A stretch of DNA of 64,000 bases from Manduca sexta (Eukaryota; Arthropoda; Insecta; Lepidoptera; Sphingidae): assembly GCF_014839805.1 (NCBI RefSeq), contig NC_051140.1, forward strand, positions 15,211,826 to 15,275,825, read 5' to 3'. Both the position numbers and the translations under genes were made by a program. Below the pieces are notes generated by a model. That model was not told where the DNA came from, did not search any database, and saw only the letters and a list, made by a program, of their open reading frames with translations. Every line of letters begins with the position of its first letter. Positions within the stretch are counted from its first letter, which is position 1. Of this stretch, positions 46,701-53,205 are shown piece by piece.

Positions 46701-48499
46701 GGCAGTGGTGTCTGTGCAATAGACGATAACTTAGACACAATAGCCCGTTAAACTCGAGCCCGACTGCTTAGAGAACTAAGTCGCGGGGGCTAATAACGGA
46801 GCACAATGCCTTCTATCTACATAAAACAGATAGCTCGCAACTATAAGCTGCCCGCTAGTGTCTTTTAAACCACTCCCAGCGTTTATCTTCGGAATTGAAT
46901 AATTTTGTGCGCTTACGTTGAGATTGCGGGTCGAATATTGCAATGACGCTGAATTACTGTCTACTTTGTGTTTTTAAGATAACTTGGTGAATAGGTTTTG
47001 TGTGTGTGTTTTGAAATAGAATTAGCTGCATATAATAATTCATTGCATGTGATTGGCGGAAATCGGGTCACCTATTGGCATTAAGTGATAATCGTTGGGC
47101 AAGAACAATGTGGTTAAGTTATAAGAAATGGCTTCGAGGAAAGATATGAGCCGTACTGAAATGCAATAAATATCAGTTCAAGTAGGATTTCTGTAATTCG
47201 GCCGACATGTCCTATTTATGCTACATGCAAAATTTAATGCTCTCTTAGAATTATAATTATAAATCATAATTATTGTCGTAGAAAATCTTCAGTATAACTG
47301 GAGGCAATCCTTTAATATTTTATAAATAATTCTACAACAACCAGACATTCATGACACGAAAATTAAATATATTTGTGAAACCATTAGAAGGAATTTAACC
47401 ATATATAGCCATATAGATCTAATTCGATCCATTTGACATTACTTACCTTCGCCCCGGCCAAAACCGGGGACCGAAAATATCACCCTATTACTTACCAAAG
47501 AATTTTGCCCTTTCGAGAATTAGCCAATCAAATCACAGGGGTCAGATGGCAACCGCCATCTACATAATGGGAATGATGAATAAAATATTAATGTGCGTTA
47601 CTAGAACTTCCAATAAGAGGCTCGAGCCGCGCTCTGCTGACTCCGGCACTCACTCATATGAATGATGAAATTATTGAAAAACCGACCTAATACATGTAAA
47701 CATAAGAAGAACATCGATATTCATTATAAACGTACCTTCATTCCGAGTTACTTTACTTTTTAGTGGGTAACTTTGGTCGTGTTAGAACTTTTATCGCTTA
47801 TTCCTTGGGGAGCGCTCTGAGGAACTGTTTAGGATGATTCTGATGTCGCACCACCCGTCACCGTAATTGCATACGTCCATACAACCTGGCAACAATTCCG
47901 TTAAAATTATAATTGCTTTAGTGATCTTCCAAATTCCCGTTTGCTTAAAAACTTTGTACTGTTGTACCTGTTTCCGTCTTTCACTTGTTCTTCTTGTAAA
48001 GAATTAAAGATTGCATTACTTTGTCCTGACACTATCCCGGGGATTGTTATATGGGGTGATGACCTGTTACTGTCATTACATTAGGCCCTGACTGGCCAAT
48101 GATCCAATACCTAAATGTAACCTAATCTACCATATTTTATAGTTCTGAATGTACTGGATTTAAAATCGATTTGCCTTAACATATTTTATCATAAATTGAT
48201 ATATATGTTGTTATTATAAAGTTTTATTTACTCTTCAAATAAGTACAACGTGATTTATAAAACGTTATTGTTACAGGTACGATCCAAAGAAAGGTTTCTT
48301 CTGTCAAGCAGTCGGCAACGAGAAAACCAAATGTCTCGGCAAATCCAAGGGTCGCATATACCCGCCGATGGAGGAGCGCTCCTCCAAGTTCCTGAAGCGG
48401 TACTACACGCCACACAACACGGCGCTGTCCAAACTCCTCGTGAGGATCGGCCGGCCCGTCCCGCAGTGGCTCAAAGATGAACTATCCTCCAACGGATAG
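1544..48499 (+). CDS. sfl: Heparan sulfate N-deacetylase/N-sulfotransferase (NDST), 13 exons, 5' end missing
   Basis: Golgi type II membrane enzyme that deacetylates GlcNAc in heparan sulfate and then N-sulfates the freed amine using PAPS. The exons are 1544-1735, 9256-9508, 9833-9995, 15310-15516, 16994-17171, 19171-19416, 23215-23377, 23998-24180, 27055-27275, 33660-33815, 41959-42075, 44196-44378 and 48277-48499. They sum to one open frame of 827 residues (numbered from Leu at 1545) plus TAG. The deacetylase half covers about residues 36-528 and the sulfotransferase half about 529-827. Key residues seen are K559 in [12 protein letters not shown]587 in YEELQFF, H661 in AYSWYQH, C763/C773, and K778/R780 in GKSKGR. 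These equal human NDST1 K614, E642, H716, C818/C828 and K833/R835, an exact offset of 55. The cytoplasmic tail, membrane anchor and start codon are not in the window. The family call is near certain. The symbol sfl assumes the usual single insect copy. Confidence 0.96.
1736..9255 (+). other. NDST intron 1 (7.5 kb)
   Basis: GT-AG intron, AT-rich and without a recognisable gene. It holds a short repeat fragment at about 1775-1880 of the same family as the 36 kb element ('ttcctgggattagcg'). GC-richer patches occur at 2310-2420, 2690-2790 and 5690-6120, and a small perfect hairpin at 7994-8014. The patches could be regulatory, but nothing in the sequence proves it. Confidence 0.85.
1775..1885 (-). 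repeat. Fragment of Helitron/RTE-like repeat
   Basis: The phrases 'gggctatccaacac', 'ttttcaattcaaaccagtag' and 'ttcctgggattagcgtgt' are the reverse complement of the unit at 35933-36791 (CTAATCTCAGGAACTA, TTGGATAGTCC). This is a diverged fragment of the same family. Confidence 0.6.
9256..9508 (+). CDS. sfl: NDST exon 2 (deacetylase domain)
   Basis: Acceptor aacag before 9256 and donor gtaagt at 9509. It completes R64 and encodes residues 65-148, ending in phase 0. Visible family blocks are [36 protein letters not shown] and [17 protein letters not shown]. These match the vertebrate [24 protein letters not shown] and AQLKGFPLFLHSN blocks in order and spacing. Exon 3 follows after an intron of only 324 bp. 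Confidence 0.96.
9833..9995 (+). CDS. sfl: NDST exon 3 (deacetylase domain)
   Basis: Acceptor atcaacag before 9833 and donor gtaag at 9996. It encodes residues 149-202 and the first base of E203. The stretch [19 protein letters not shown] corresponds to the vertebrate LPGEDWTVFQSNHSTYEPV. NSS in this block is a possible N-glycosylation site. The segment after STYEPV, which runs into exon 4, is about seven residues shorter than in human NDST1. I read this as a normal loop difference rather than a missed exon, because the phases join cleanly. Confidence 0.95.
11750..11960 (-). repeat. tRNA-derived SINE, antisense
   Basis: Read on the minus strand, a tRNA-like head (about 11865-11935) contains a B-box-like GGTCTCGGGATCATTCC. 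The body follows, with the poly-T run at 11829-11838 as an internal A-rich stretch. The 'gtaatataactacgccac' edge recurs in diverged form in the repeat at 62060-62175. Confidence 0.65.
12680..12750 (-). repeat. 3' fragment of lepidopteran SINE
   Basis: 'cctatattatatactgcccca' and the following decayed sequence match the 3' end of the SINEs at 40125-40440 and 52880-53205 (tattatatactgtcccac). This is a short, eroded copy. Confidence 0.5.
13549..13628. other. Imperfect 80-nt hairpin
   Basis: Arms 13570-13584 and 13596-13610 pair at 14 of 15 positions around an 11-nt loop, and ACGGCG/CGCCGT pair again at the base (13550-13555 with 13623-13628). The size is in the range of a microRNA precursor, but the seed is not one I recognise. 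Confidence 0.4.
14205..14400 (-). repeat. Fragment of Helitron/RTE-like repeat
   Basis: The segment 'tgctcgcggctccgccc ... gggataaaagtcccgc ... ttcctgagattagcgcgttc' is the reverse complement of motifs at the 36-37 kb element (GGGCGGAGCCGCGGGCAAA; GAACGCGCTAATCTCAGGAA). The middle of the element is missing. Confidence 0.65.
15310..15516 (+). CDS. sfl: NDST exon 4 (deacetylase catalytic core)
   Basis: Acceptor gtttacag before 15310 and donor gtaagt at 15517. It completes E203 and encodes residues 204-271 plus one base of G272. It holds [19 protein letters not shown] and [15 protein letters not shown]. The DIDD cluster (D262, D264, D265) is the acidic patch of the family deacetylase domain, equivalent to [10 protein letters not shown] in vertebrates, and is expected to help bind the metal. 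Confidence 0.96.
15517..16993 (+). other. NDST intron 4 (1.5 kb)
   Basis: GT-AG intron. An antisense SINE-type repeat occupies about 16820-16970, close to the acceptor. The remainder is AT-rich and unremarkable. Confidence 0.85.
16820..16970 (-). repeat. SINE body, antisense
   Basis: On the minus strand it reads CAATTTGTGCCTGATATGG, then CGCCTCTGCCTACCCCTTCGG. This parallels 'ggaatttatgcccaatgtg' and 'cctctgcctactcctttaggg' in the plus-strand copy at 23580-23895. The tRNA head is not evident. The copy ends about 25 bp before the exon 5 acceptor. Confidence 0.6.
16994..17171 (+). CDS. sfl: NDST exon 5 (deacetylase domain)
   Basis: Acceptor acaatag before 16994 and donor gtaagt at 17172. It completes G272, encodes residues 273-330, and ends with TG of W331. 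Family blocks are [16 protein letters not shown] (vertebrate GTRMKVEDVKALFDTQ), [16 protein letters not shown] (FTFNLGYSGKFFHTGT) and GDDSLL. An antisense SINE-type repeat ends about 25 bp before the acceptor. Confidence 0.95.
17785..17950. repeat. Probable interspersed repeat
   Basis: The locally GC-richer stretch 'aagcggagcgtgaagaagg ... tgccgaccgtctggggatgc' resembles a repeat I associate with lepidopteran genomes. No second copy is visible in this window, so family and boundaries are uncertain. Confidence 0.35.
18895..19080 (+). repeat. Non-LTR retrotransposon/SINE 3' end, lepidopteran type
   Basis: The core 'gagtccgcctgggtaggtac' followed by 'cagcagtgtgtagttactgt' and 'ccggtttgaagggcagtagc' is a very common dispersed sequence in Lepidoptera. 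The copy ends about 90 bp upstream of exon 6. Confidence 0.7.
19171..19416 (+). CDS. sfl: NDST exon 6 (deacetylase histidine motifs)
   Basis: Acceptor ttatccag before 19171 and donor AG|gttggt at 19417, the least consensus-like donor in the gene. It completes W331, encodes residues 332-412, and ends with AG of R413. It carries [13 protein letters not shown] (residues 334-346) and [18 protein letters not shown] (375-392). Both match the deacetylase histidine blocks HMWSHMQPHLFHN and [23 protein letters not shown] closes the exon. Confidence 0.96.
22690..22790. repeat. Repeat fragment with perfect 14-bp hairpin
   Basis: 'gcctgctgttggacgaaggcc' is a phrase typical of lepidopteran SINE 3' regions. 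It is followed by a perfect 14-bp stem, 22752-22765 with 22771-22784, around a 5-nt loop. Confidence 0.5.
23131..23171. repeat. Compound low-complexity tract C13-T-C4-(AC)n-(AG)n
   Basis: Thirteen C, a T, four C, then AC and AG dinucleotide repeats, directly read. It ends 43 bp before the exon 7 acceptor and may be length-variable. Confidence 0.95.
23215..23377 (+). CDS. sfl: NDST exon 7 (deacetylase domain, [10 protein letters not shown] motif)
   Basis: Acceptor gtccccag before 23215 and donor gtgagt at 23378. It completes R413 (AG+A), encodes residues 414-467, and ends in phase 0. [15 protein letters not shown] (C431, H436) is invariant in the family, and YPGG and [13 protein letters not shown] follow as in vertebrates. 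A C-rich, AC/AG low-complexity tract lies about 45 bp upstream of the acceptor. Confidence 0.96.
23378..23997 (+). other. NDST intron 7 (620 bp)
   Basis: GT-AG intron. About half of it is a plus-strand tRNA-derived SINE (about 23580-23895). The rest is AT-rich, with a T run near 23427. Confidence 0.9.
23580..23895 (+). repeat. tRNA-derived SINE with B box
   Basis: The B-box-like GGTTCGATGCC at 23664-23674 follows 'ctgaggtctcg'. The body has 'gttttttctactcagtatc', 'ggaatttatgcccaatgtg', 'atcacatcatgggatggaa' and 'cctctgcctactcctttaggg'. A related body occurs at 43950-44140 and, inverted, at 16820-16970. Confidence 0.75.
23998..24180 (+). CDS. sfl: NDST exon 8 (end of deacetylase domain, catalytic His)
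   Basis: Acceptor atcatcag before 23998 and donor gtgagt at 24181. It encodes residues 468-528 in phase 0-0. [19 protein letters not shown] matches the vertebrate [19 protein letters not shown], and the His of [10 protein letters not shown] (H474) aligns with the histidine implicated in human deacetylase activity (H529, same offset of 55). The exon ends LNPLWG, joining NPC of exon 9. The frame stays open past the donor through a 30-bp repeat array until a stop at 24484-24486. Confidence 0.96.
24205..24380 (+). repeat. 30-bp minisatellite, six copies
   Basis: Units start at 24211, 24241, 24271, 24301, 24331 and 24361, each close to 'ccaggggaaatagtatcaac' plus 'aaattttatg'; the last is partial. 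The period is a multiple of three. In the exon 8 frame the array reads as a 10-residue repeat, [10 protein letters not shown], with no stop until 24484-24486. Confidence 0.95.
24391..24405 (+). CDS. Candidate 15-nt microexon (FLKPE)
   Basis: A strong acceptor, tttttttcag at 24381-24390, is followed by 15 nt and then the donor gtgagg at 24406. Codons TTC CTC AAG CCG GAG are in phase 0. They could be inserted between exon 8 (ending LWG) and exon 9 (starting NPC) without shifting the frame. No transcript evidence is available, and the exon 8-9 junction without it already matches the family, so it would be an optional cassette. Confidence 0.3.
25802..26166. mobile_element. Foldback MITE with near-perfect 180-bp arms (copy 1)
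   Basis: The left arm starts TTAAGGCGATACCTCAAGG and the right arm ends CCTTGAGGTATCGCCTTAA. The arms match over nearly their full length with only a few differences. The short centre contains 'aatttaatatgacgaaatt'. TTAA at both ends would fit a TTAA-targeting, piggyBac-like MITE, but this is inference. There is no coding capacity. Confidence 0.85.
27055..27275 (+). CDS. sfl: NDST exon 9 (start of sulfotransferase domain, PAPS-binding loop)
   Basis: Acceptor gcttccag before 27055 and donor gtaagt at 27276. It encodes residues 529-601 plus TG of W602. [20 protein letters not shown] is the 5'-phosphosulfate binding loop with K559 (human K614). [12 protein letters not shown] carries E587, the expected catalytic base (human E642). 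The exon is 221 nt and changes phase from 0 to 2, so skipping it would shift the frame and remove the PAPS site. Confidence 0.97.
30820..31185 (+). repeat. Poly-A-tailed retroelement with 89-bp tandem duplication
   Basis: 'gctggtggtaatata ... atccgcccggatagcgacca' opens a common lepidopteran dispersed sequence. The segment 30966-31054 is repeated at 31055-31143 ('actgtcaggtgcagtggg' ends both). An A run at about 31169-31182 marks the 3' end. Confidence 0.65.
32906..33136. mobile_element. Foldback MITE, copy 2, one arm internally deleted
   Basis: The ends are TTAAGGTTATAGCTT and AAGCTATAACCTTAA. The left arm repeats copy 1 ('gtaactaaacaagtattgac', 'cacgtctagttagtgattag'). On the right only about 50 bp of the arm next to the centre remains before the terminal repeat. 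The centre matches copy 1 only when reverse-complemented, so the two copies are in opposite orientation. Confidence 0.8.
33660..33815 (+). CDS. sfl: NDST exon 10 (sulfotransferase domain)
   Basis: Acceptor tcgcacag before 33660 and donor gtaagt at 33816. It completes W602, encodes residues 603-653, and ends with CG of R654. It carries [20 protein letters not shown] (vertebrate [20 protein letters not shown]) and the start of the 3'-phosphate binding segment, [12 protein letters not shown] (vertebrate KVLTILINPADR). Confidence 0.96.
35876..37136 (+). mobile_element. Non-autonomous Helitron- or RTE-like element
   Basis: It opens tctatactattatataaagc followed by (TTTG)n and closes 'gcgggcggagccgcgggcaa' and CTAGT. 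A CGCGG/CCGCG stem sits about 10 bp before the CTAGT end, which would suit a Helitron. RTE-type LINE ends in Lepidoptera look similar, so the class is uncertain. No open frame for a transposase or RT is seen. Confidence 0.6.
35933..36791 (+). repeat. Seven-copy tandem array, 122-123 bp unit
   Basis: Units start ('ctaatctcag') at 35933, 36056, 36178, 36301, 36424, 36546 and 36669. Each contains 'cgttggatag', 'ggctatatatcatcacgct' and 'aataggagcgga'. Copies 4-7 share changes such as 'gaccaatagg' and 'gtgttggatag'. The last copy is the most diverged. Confidence 0.95.
37141..37345 (-). repeat. Lepidopteran SINE, antisense
   Basis: 'ataccagccctatattactg', 'gcctcctctactactgagaa', 'cttagtccactacgcagacc' and 'tttcctttaccgttaaagcg' are the reverse complement of the copy at 40125-40440. 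The copy starts right at the end of the 36 kb element, so one may have inserted beside the other. Confidence 0.75.
40125..40440 (+). repeat. Lepidopteran SINE, sense
   Basis: The head has B-box-like 'gccgcaggttcaataaac'. The body has 'atcatgaggaaacctacac' and 'ggccggcgtggtgggctagg', and the end 'ccagcagtgggcaatatata'. Opposite-orientation copies lie at 37141-37345 and 52880-53205. Confidence 0.8.
40890..40985 (-). repeat. Fragment of Helitron/RTE-like repeat
   Basis: 'aactagcttttgctcccgac' and 'gggataaatgtcccgctac' match the reverse complement of the CTAGT end at about 37100-37136 and the fragment at 14205-14400. Confidence 0.6.
41959..42075 (+). CDS. sfl: NDST exon 11 (sulfotransferase domain, 3'-phosphate loop and His)
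   Basis: Acceptor gtgctcag before 41959 and donor gtaag at 42076. It completes R654, encodes residues 655-692, and ends with AG of R693. [16 protein letters not shown] matches the vertebrate AYSWYQHQRAHDDPVA, and H661 corresponds to human H716. [11 protein letters not shown] follows. At 117 nt it is the shortest of the confirmed exons. Confidence 0.96.
42076..44195 (+). other. NDST intron 11 (2.1 kb)
   Basis: GT-AG intron, AT-rich. A tRNA-headed SINE occupies about 43950-44140, near the acceptor. I see nothing else. Confidence 0.85.
43950..44140 (+). repeat. tRNA-derived SINE, sense
   Basis: Head 'gctgaggtctcaggttctat' with a B-box-like GGTTCTATGTC at 44000-44010. The body 'gaatttgagcctgataaatg' and 'ggcgtacccctgggaaagg' is related to the copy at 23580-23895. 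It ends about 55 bp before exon 12. Confidence 0.65.
44196..44378 (+). CDS. sfl: NDST exon 12 (sulfotransferase domain)
   Basis: Acceptor tttgtttag before 44196 and donor gtaagt at 44379. It completes R693, encodes residues 694-753, and ends with AA of K754. It carries [35 protein letters not shown] and [14 protein letters not shown], which match the vertebrate NRCLVPGWYATHIERWL, ILVLDGKLLRTEPAKVM and QKFLGVTNTIDYHK. A tRNA-headed SINE lies just upstream. Confidence 0.96.
44379..48276 (+). other. NDST intron 12 (3.9 kb)
   Basis: GT-AG intron. It contains a hAT-type MITE at 45270-45477. No gene is recognised; open frames at 45403-45690 and 46507-46740 (minus) are incidental. Confidence 0.85.
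45270..45477. mobile_element. hAT-like MITE (208 bp)
   Basis: Terminal inverted repeats CAGTGGTGGATTTGC and GCAAATCCGCCACTG differ at one position. The flanking 8-mers ACTCCACA (45262-45269) and ACTACATA (45478-45485) agree at 6 of 8 positions, which fits an aged 8-bp target duplication. CAGTGG ends with an 8-bp duplication are usual for hAT elements. No transposase is encoded. Confidence 0.7.
48277..48499 (+). CDS. sfl: NDST exon 13, terminal coding exon with stop
   Basis: Acceptor gttacag before 48277; stop TAG at 48497-48499. It completes K754 and encodes residues 755-827. [10 protein letters not shown] and [15 protein letters not shown] carry the disulfide pair C763/C773 (human C818/C828) and the PAPS-contacting K778 and R780 (human K833/R835). 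The tail [19 protein letters not shown] matches the vertebrate SKLLYKMGQTLPTWLREDL, so the C-terminus is complete. Confidence 0.97.
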
Positions 48500-49070
48500 C
48501 ATTACATACAACCTTTAAGGTTGGAACGAAAGAAAACTACGCGCAGGCTGATCAAAGTTTGCGTGGTGGCCATACCTTGACGTGGTCCGAGGATGGTCGC
48601 GGCGACCGGCAGTTGCGAACTGCTGACGTCCATATTGTTGTTTACGAAGTGTTTCCATGTGAGAATGTGTCTGTTGATATAATATCTCTGTCTATACATT
48701 CTTGTAAGATACGTTATGAACGAGTGATATCGATGACTCTACGCCGCCCGCTCCGCCGGCCGTGGCGTCCGTTTTAGTTTAATTTTTTTACTCTCGTAAC
48801 GTAGAGTGTAGTGTATCGAGTCTGTGTTCCCAGTGAAACTGATACAATTTCGACTTTGCTTGCCCGACGTGAGGGTTGGTGTTTGCCTGAAGCGTTCACG
48901 TGTCGTATACCACCTTGTAATCTAGCATCACATTAAGTACATCACGACGAACTCCGATGGGAAACTGTGTGATAACTCGCGAGTGTAGTCGCGTTACGTG
49001 GAGCGGCGCACTGTATAGTGCCAGTGTGCGCGTCCGAAGTTGGTGACGTGAGGCGCGCGGCGGCCGTGGT

Positions 49071-49150
49071 GCCGAGTGTCACGGAGTGTGTCGGAGTGTC
49101 GCGGAGTGTCTCGGAGTGTCTCGGAGTGTCACGGAGTGTCTCGGAGTGTG
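49071..49150 (+). repeat. 10-bp tandem array, eight copies
   Basis: Eight consecutive decamers of the form NCGGAGTGTC (first copy gccgagtgtc, last ending G) with no gap. The variable first base is a, t or g. Confidence 0.97.
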
Positions 49151-49954
49151 GCGGTCGGCGGGGCCACCTCCCGTCGGTTTAGGTGCTATTCGTTAGTAGT
49201 TTCGTCGATCTGTTCGTTATTAGTTGGTATGGTTTTGTTTCGTGACGTCCAAGTTGCCGGGCGAAGTTTTCTTGCCTGCCGCGAGCGAACGCGTTCGCCC
49301 CGACGTTGAAATTGTTTCAAACATCTCATTCCAATATATTGCCGACCATCGTTACACGCTTATTTTATTATGTTTTGTTTTTATAACAATGTAAGTACCT
49401 GATGCAATGTGTAATGTAGTTAATTTTGTACATTTCGTACTGATATAGCATTGATGTAAACATTGGTTAGTGTGCCATACGCGACGCGCGGCACCGGTGT
49501 TGTTTACTATTGTACCGTAATTTAAAAGTTCATTTATGTGAATGGAACAAAGTGCTAGTCTGTTTGAACACGTTTAGTTTGTAATAACGAGCGGCAATGT
49601 TTCTGGAACATTTGCATCTCCAAGTACACGAACAAGTACACAATCGTTTGTCATGTTTTCGTTCAGTTAACCGTTAAGCCTTAATATGAATATACAATAC
49701 GTATTGAATATGACGTTATACATAAACGAACCTATATCAATGACGACGCAATCAATGTATTTGCTATATTTTTTATATAAATCATTTATTGGCGAAACAC
49801 CGTTTAGGGGACTGGTTTTGTAAAATGAATTACATTATACCTATAAATACATTTTCTTATTCTTTGTTAATGTAGTTGTCGGTACTTAAAATATGTAAAA
49901 ACTCTTCTCCTGATGAAAAATAATAGATAGAGAAATACAGAAAAAATATATTAA

Positions 49955-49960
49955 AATAAA
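49955..49960 (+). terminator. Candidate polyadenylation signal AATAAA
   Basis: The first clear AATAAA I see after the stop codon. It is overlapped by ATTAAA and followed by GT/T-rich sequence (ttcttgtggta, attttgtgatta) at about 49990-50030. It would give a 3' UTR of about 1.47 kb. Confidence 0.5.
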
Positions 49961-52879
49961 AATTGATATTTGAATATAGCATTGGATATTAATGTTCTTG
50001 TGGTATATATTAAAATTGATTTTGTGATTATTTTTACTTTATCTCGACTTGCGGTAATGAATTTGACTAACAAATTCGGTTGAGGCCGATTATGGCGACT
50101 GAACTGCACAATAATCGCAAAAATATGGCAACCCGAAGAGTGAAAGTATTAAATCACGAAGGTCAAATCGGCACTCGAATTGATATCCGATACGCTTTTT
50201 AGCTTAACTTTCCACAAGCCACCCTTAAATGTAACAGTTAAAATGCACCGCGCGTACATCGGCGACCCACGTTCGAATCTTCCATCGGGATCTGTAAACC
50301 CTATTATTTGCTACGAGCCATGTAAATATTATTTAATTGGCCATTTTGGGGCCTTATTCTGTATCCCGCACGTTATTTTGACAGTGTGTAACAAGCACGT
50401 AACACAACGCATCATGTTTAGGACTATAGAAATTTGGCTTACAGAATACCATTCCACGTACATTTCTCGAAGATAACATGACACGGCCGCGTTACGCGTT
50501 TACACTATCATACAGAATAATTGGTTGCTTGGTTTGCTATGTCAATAATTTAAGACATATCATTCGTCAATCGATGTCGTTATAACCGGTCTCGCAGTTA
50601 TTTTACGTAGAAAATGACCTTACGATGTAAAGAAATGAATTACGTTTTGTCTTTGTCGTGTGGATGTTCGAAAGGAGATAGGATCAAAGAGGACTGTCAG
50701 GAAAATATTATTGAGTAATTTAACGTTTCCATTTTAAATTTTAGGTATAAGACGTAAACGGATTTTGGTCGACCATTTACAAATATTTGCGGTACGTAAA
50801 TTGTAAATTTTATAATTGACATTGTTTTAAGTGTTAATAACACAATTATCGGATATTTTCCTGACAGTGCCGATTTTATTAAATTTGCGGTTATGGGACT
50901 TTAAAATGGTTGTGTTTACTTCATAATCGCAAATTTGTAGCTGAAGCAAGCGAGATGTCCGCGGATTAGTTAATTTCGTTCTCAAATAGTTATTACGTTG
51001 TAATGAGTTATACAGCCAATGACTGCTCTTAAAATGTGTTCTTTATAAGAAATTAATACATTACTTATTTTATTAAATGATTTAAAACTGATATGTGTTT
51101 TTGTGGATACCCTACTGGAAAGTTTTATACAATTGGCTTTCTTAAATTTATTAAAACGTATTAAATTCGTTTTGTTTTTAAAGCGAGGAAATAAGTCATG
51201 TTCATTTTGACCGTTTAAAAATAACCCTTATAGAAGAACAATCAATTTTGTTAGACTGGAGAGGAAACGGACTGGAAAAAAGAGAATGTTTACATTTCTA
51301 AAGAAATTTACGCGTTAAACTAAACGCAACAGCAAGCTATAACTTCACGTCGATGTTCTAAACTCGCCTGCAGGAGAGCAACTCGATTGTCCGTGTATTC
51401 AGGTGTATATAAAGGTTTTTGGGCTTCATTAACCTGAGATTATAAGGCCATTCGCATTCTTGAAGTAGCCACGCATATAGATGACCTTTTTTCCACACAA
51501 TATCCTTTGAATACCCTGCATAAAGACGAAAAATCTCAAAAATATCCAAAAAACTCTGGGACAAGACACTACTATAAAGGATTTTTTATTTCGTAATGTG
51601 TACCCAGACTTACGTTTTTGCTAGTTCCACAAAATCCACTACTTATCTGTAGGTACAGTCGGTCACATAAGTAGCTGAACAAATTCAAAACTTTAAATCG
51701 CCTATACGTCTCAAGCTGAATTGATTTTTTTTTTCTTTGTGTGAAGTAAAGTAAATACTTTTAATTTTTATAACGAAAAACAAAATCTTAAAAACACCAA
51801 GTGTATACCTAAACGACTTGAAGTTGTAAATTTGTTTGGTTAATTATGTGGCTAACTGTACCTACTCATTAGTATTTTTAAAACATGACGTCGGCAAACA
51901 TCAAGTAATGACCCGATTATAACCTATTACCGCCGCCCAACATCCGCAAAAGATTACTTACATCTCCATTTCTCCGGCATTATATGAATTGAGGCCATAA
52001 TGATTATTTACCTATGTAACCTGTTCATTTAAGGGCTCAAAAACACAATAGCCTCACCGGAAACCCCGTAAGAAGATTAAACATTCTAACTAACCCACCT
52101 CGTTACGGCAGACCGTTGTGCTGTTTTGTTTTTCACTTAATCGGATATAAAAAACAATGTTGAGTAACGAGAGATGCAAACTGTTATTAGTCGTAATCGC
52201 AGCCATCCTGCCAAGGGACTGAATATGTCTTTCAATGAAAAAGTACAAACGTACGTCATTAGACGTGTATACAATTCAATACCGTATATCGAGGTGAATA
52301 GAATACGGGTAAAAGGTAAGAAAAAATAAATTAAATGATTGCACAAACGAAATAATATCAACGGATTCGATAAACCTGATGTAAAGTTAATTATTAATAT
52401 CACAAGTGATTTATTTATTTATTTATTGTGAATAGTAGGTACGGTACAAAACACCACTTACCCTATTCATTATATAAAGCTTAATATTAAATTACGCTAA
52501 CAAAGATCTAAGTACCTTTCAATCAAACTCGCAGAATCTTAAACATTCTTACAAAAATACTCGCCTATCACTCGCAAACATATCACACTCTGGTTTCGTG
52601 TCCAGGAACCGATTTAATGTTAATATATTTTAAGGCTCCTTTTCAATTGAGATAAAAAGGTAAAATAAAATACATTATGAATTAATAAAATTATTCGTAC
52701 ATGACTTCCAACAATACCAAAAAAGTGATTTAGACTGTGGTGTAACCCTACTTCTAGTTAACCTCTTCTGTTTTCATGCTGTACTATGCAAAACCGCCTA
52801 GCAAGGTTCTACAAAAAACCCTGATGGATGGTTATCAATCGTCCGTTCCATCTGCAAAACAAGTTTCAGGAATATAATC

Positions 52880-53205
52880 ATATCAGCCCTGTATTATATA
52901 CTGTCCCACTGTTGGGCAAGGGCCTCCTCTACTACTGAGAGGGATTAGGCCTTAGTCCACCACGCTGGCCTAGTGCGGATTGGTAGACTTCACACTCCCT
53001 CGAAAATTCTTATAGAGAATTTCTCAGGTGTGCAGGTTTCCTCACGATGTTTTCCTTCACCGTTAAAGCTAGAGATGATTCACAAAAAGTACAAACATAT
53101 ATTTTTTTAATAAGTTAGAGGTGTGTCCCCTGAGGATTTGAAACAGCGAACATTCGTCTCGGCAGTCCGTTCCACAACTAACTAGGGTATCGCTGTTTAT
53201 AGTTC
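52880..53205 (-). repeat. Lepidopteran SINE, antisense, near full length
   Basis: 'cagccctgtattatatactg', 'ggcctcctctactactgaga', 'ccaccacgctggcctagtgc' and 'ttttccttcaccgttaaagc' end in the tRNA-like head 'ctgaggatttgaaacagcga'. On the minus strand the head holds a B-box-like TTTCAAATCCTC. Confidence 0.85.

Larger units (their letters stand above)
48500..49980 (+). other. NDST 3' untranslated region (probable)
   Basis: Sequence after the TAG. From 48500 to about 49320 it is clearly more GC- and CpG-rich than the introns, then AT-rich. It includes the 10-bp tandem array at 49071-49150. The likely cleavage site follows the AATAAA at 49955. The exact end cannot be fixed without transcript data. 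Confidence 0.6.

Noticed and set aside
50180..50476. 98-codon open frame just after the 3' UTR
   Set aside because: No recognised domain. The 'acgttcgaatcttccatcgg' phrase looks more like decayed tRNA-type repeat than coding sequence.
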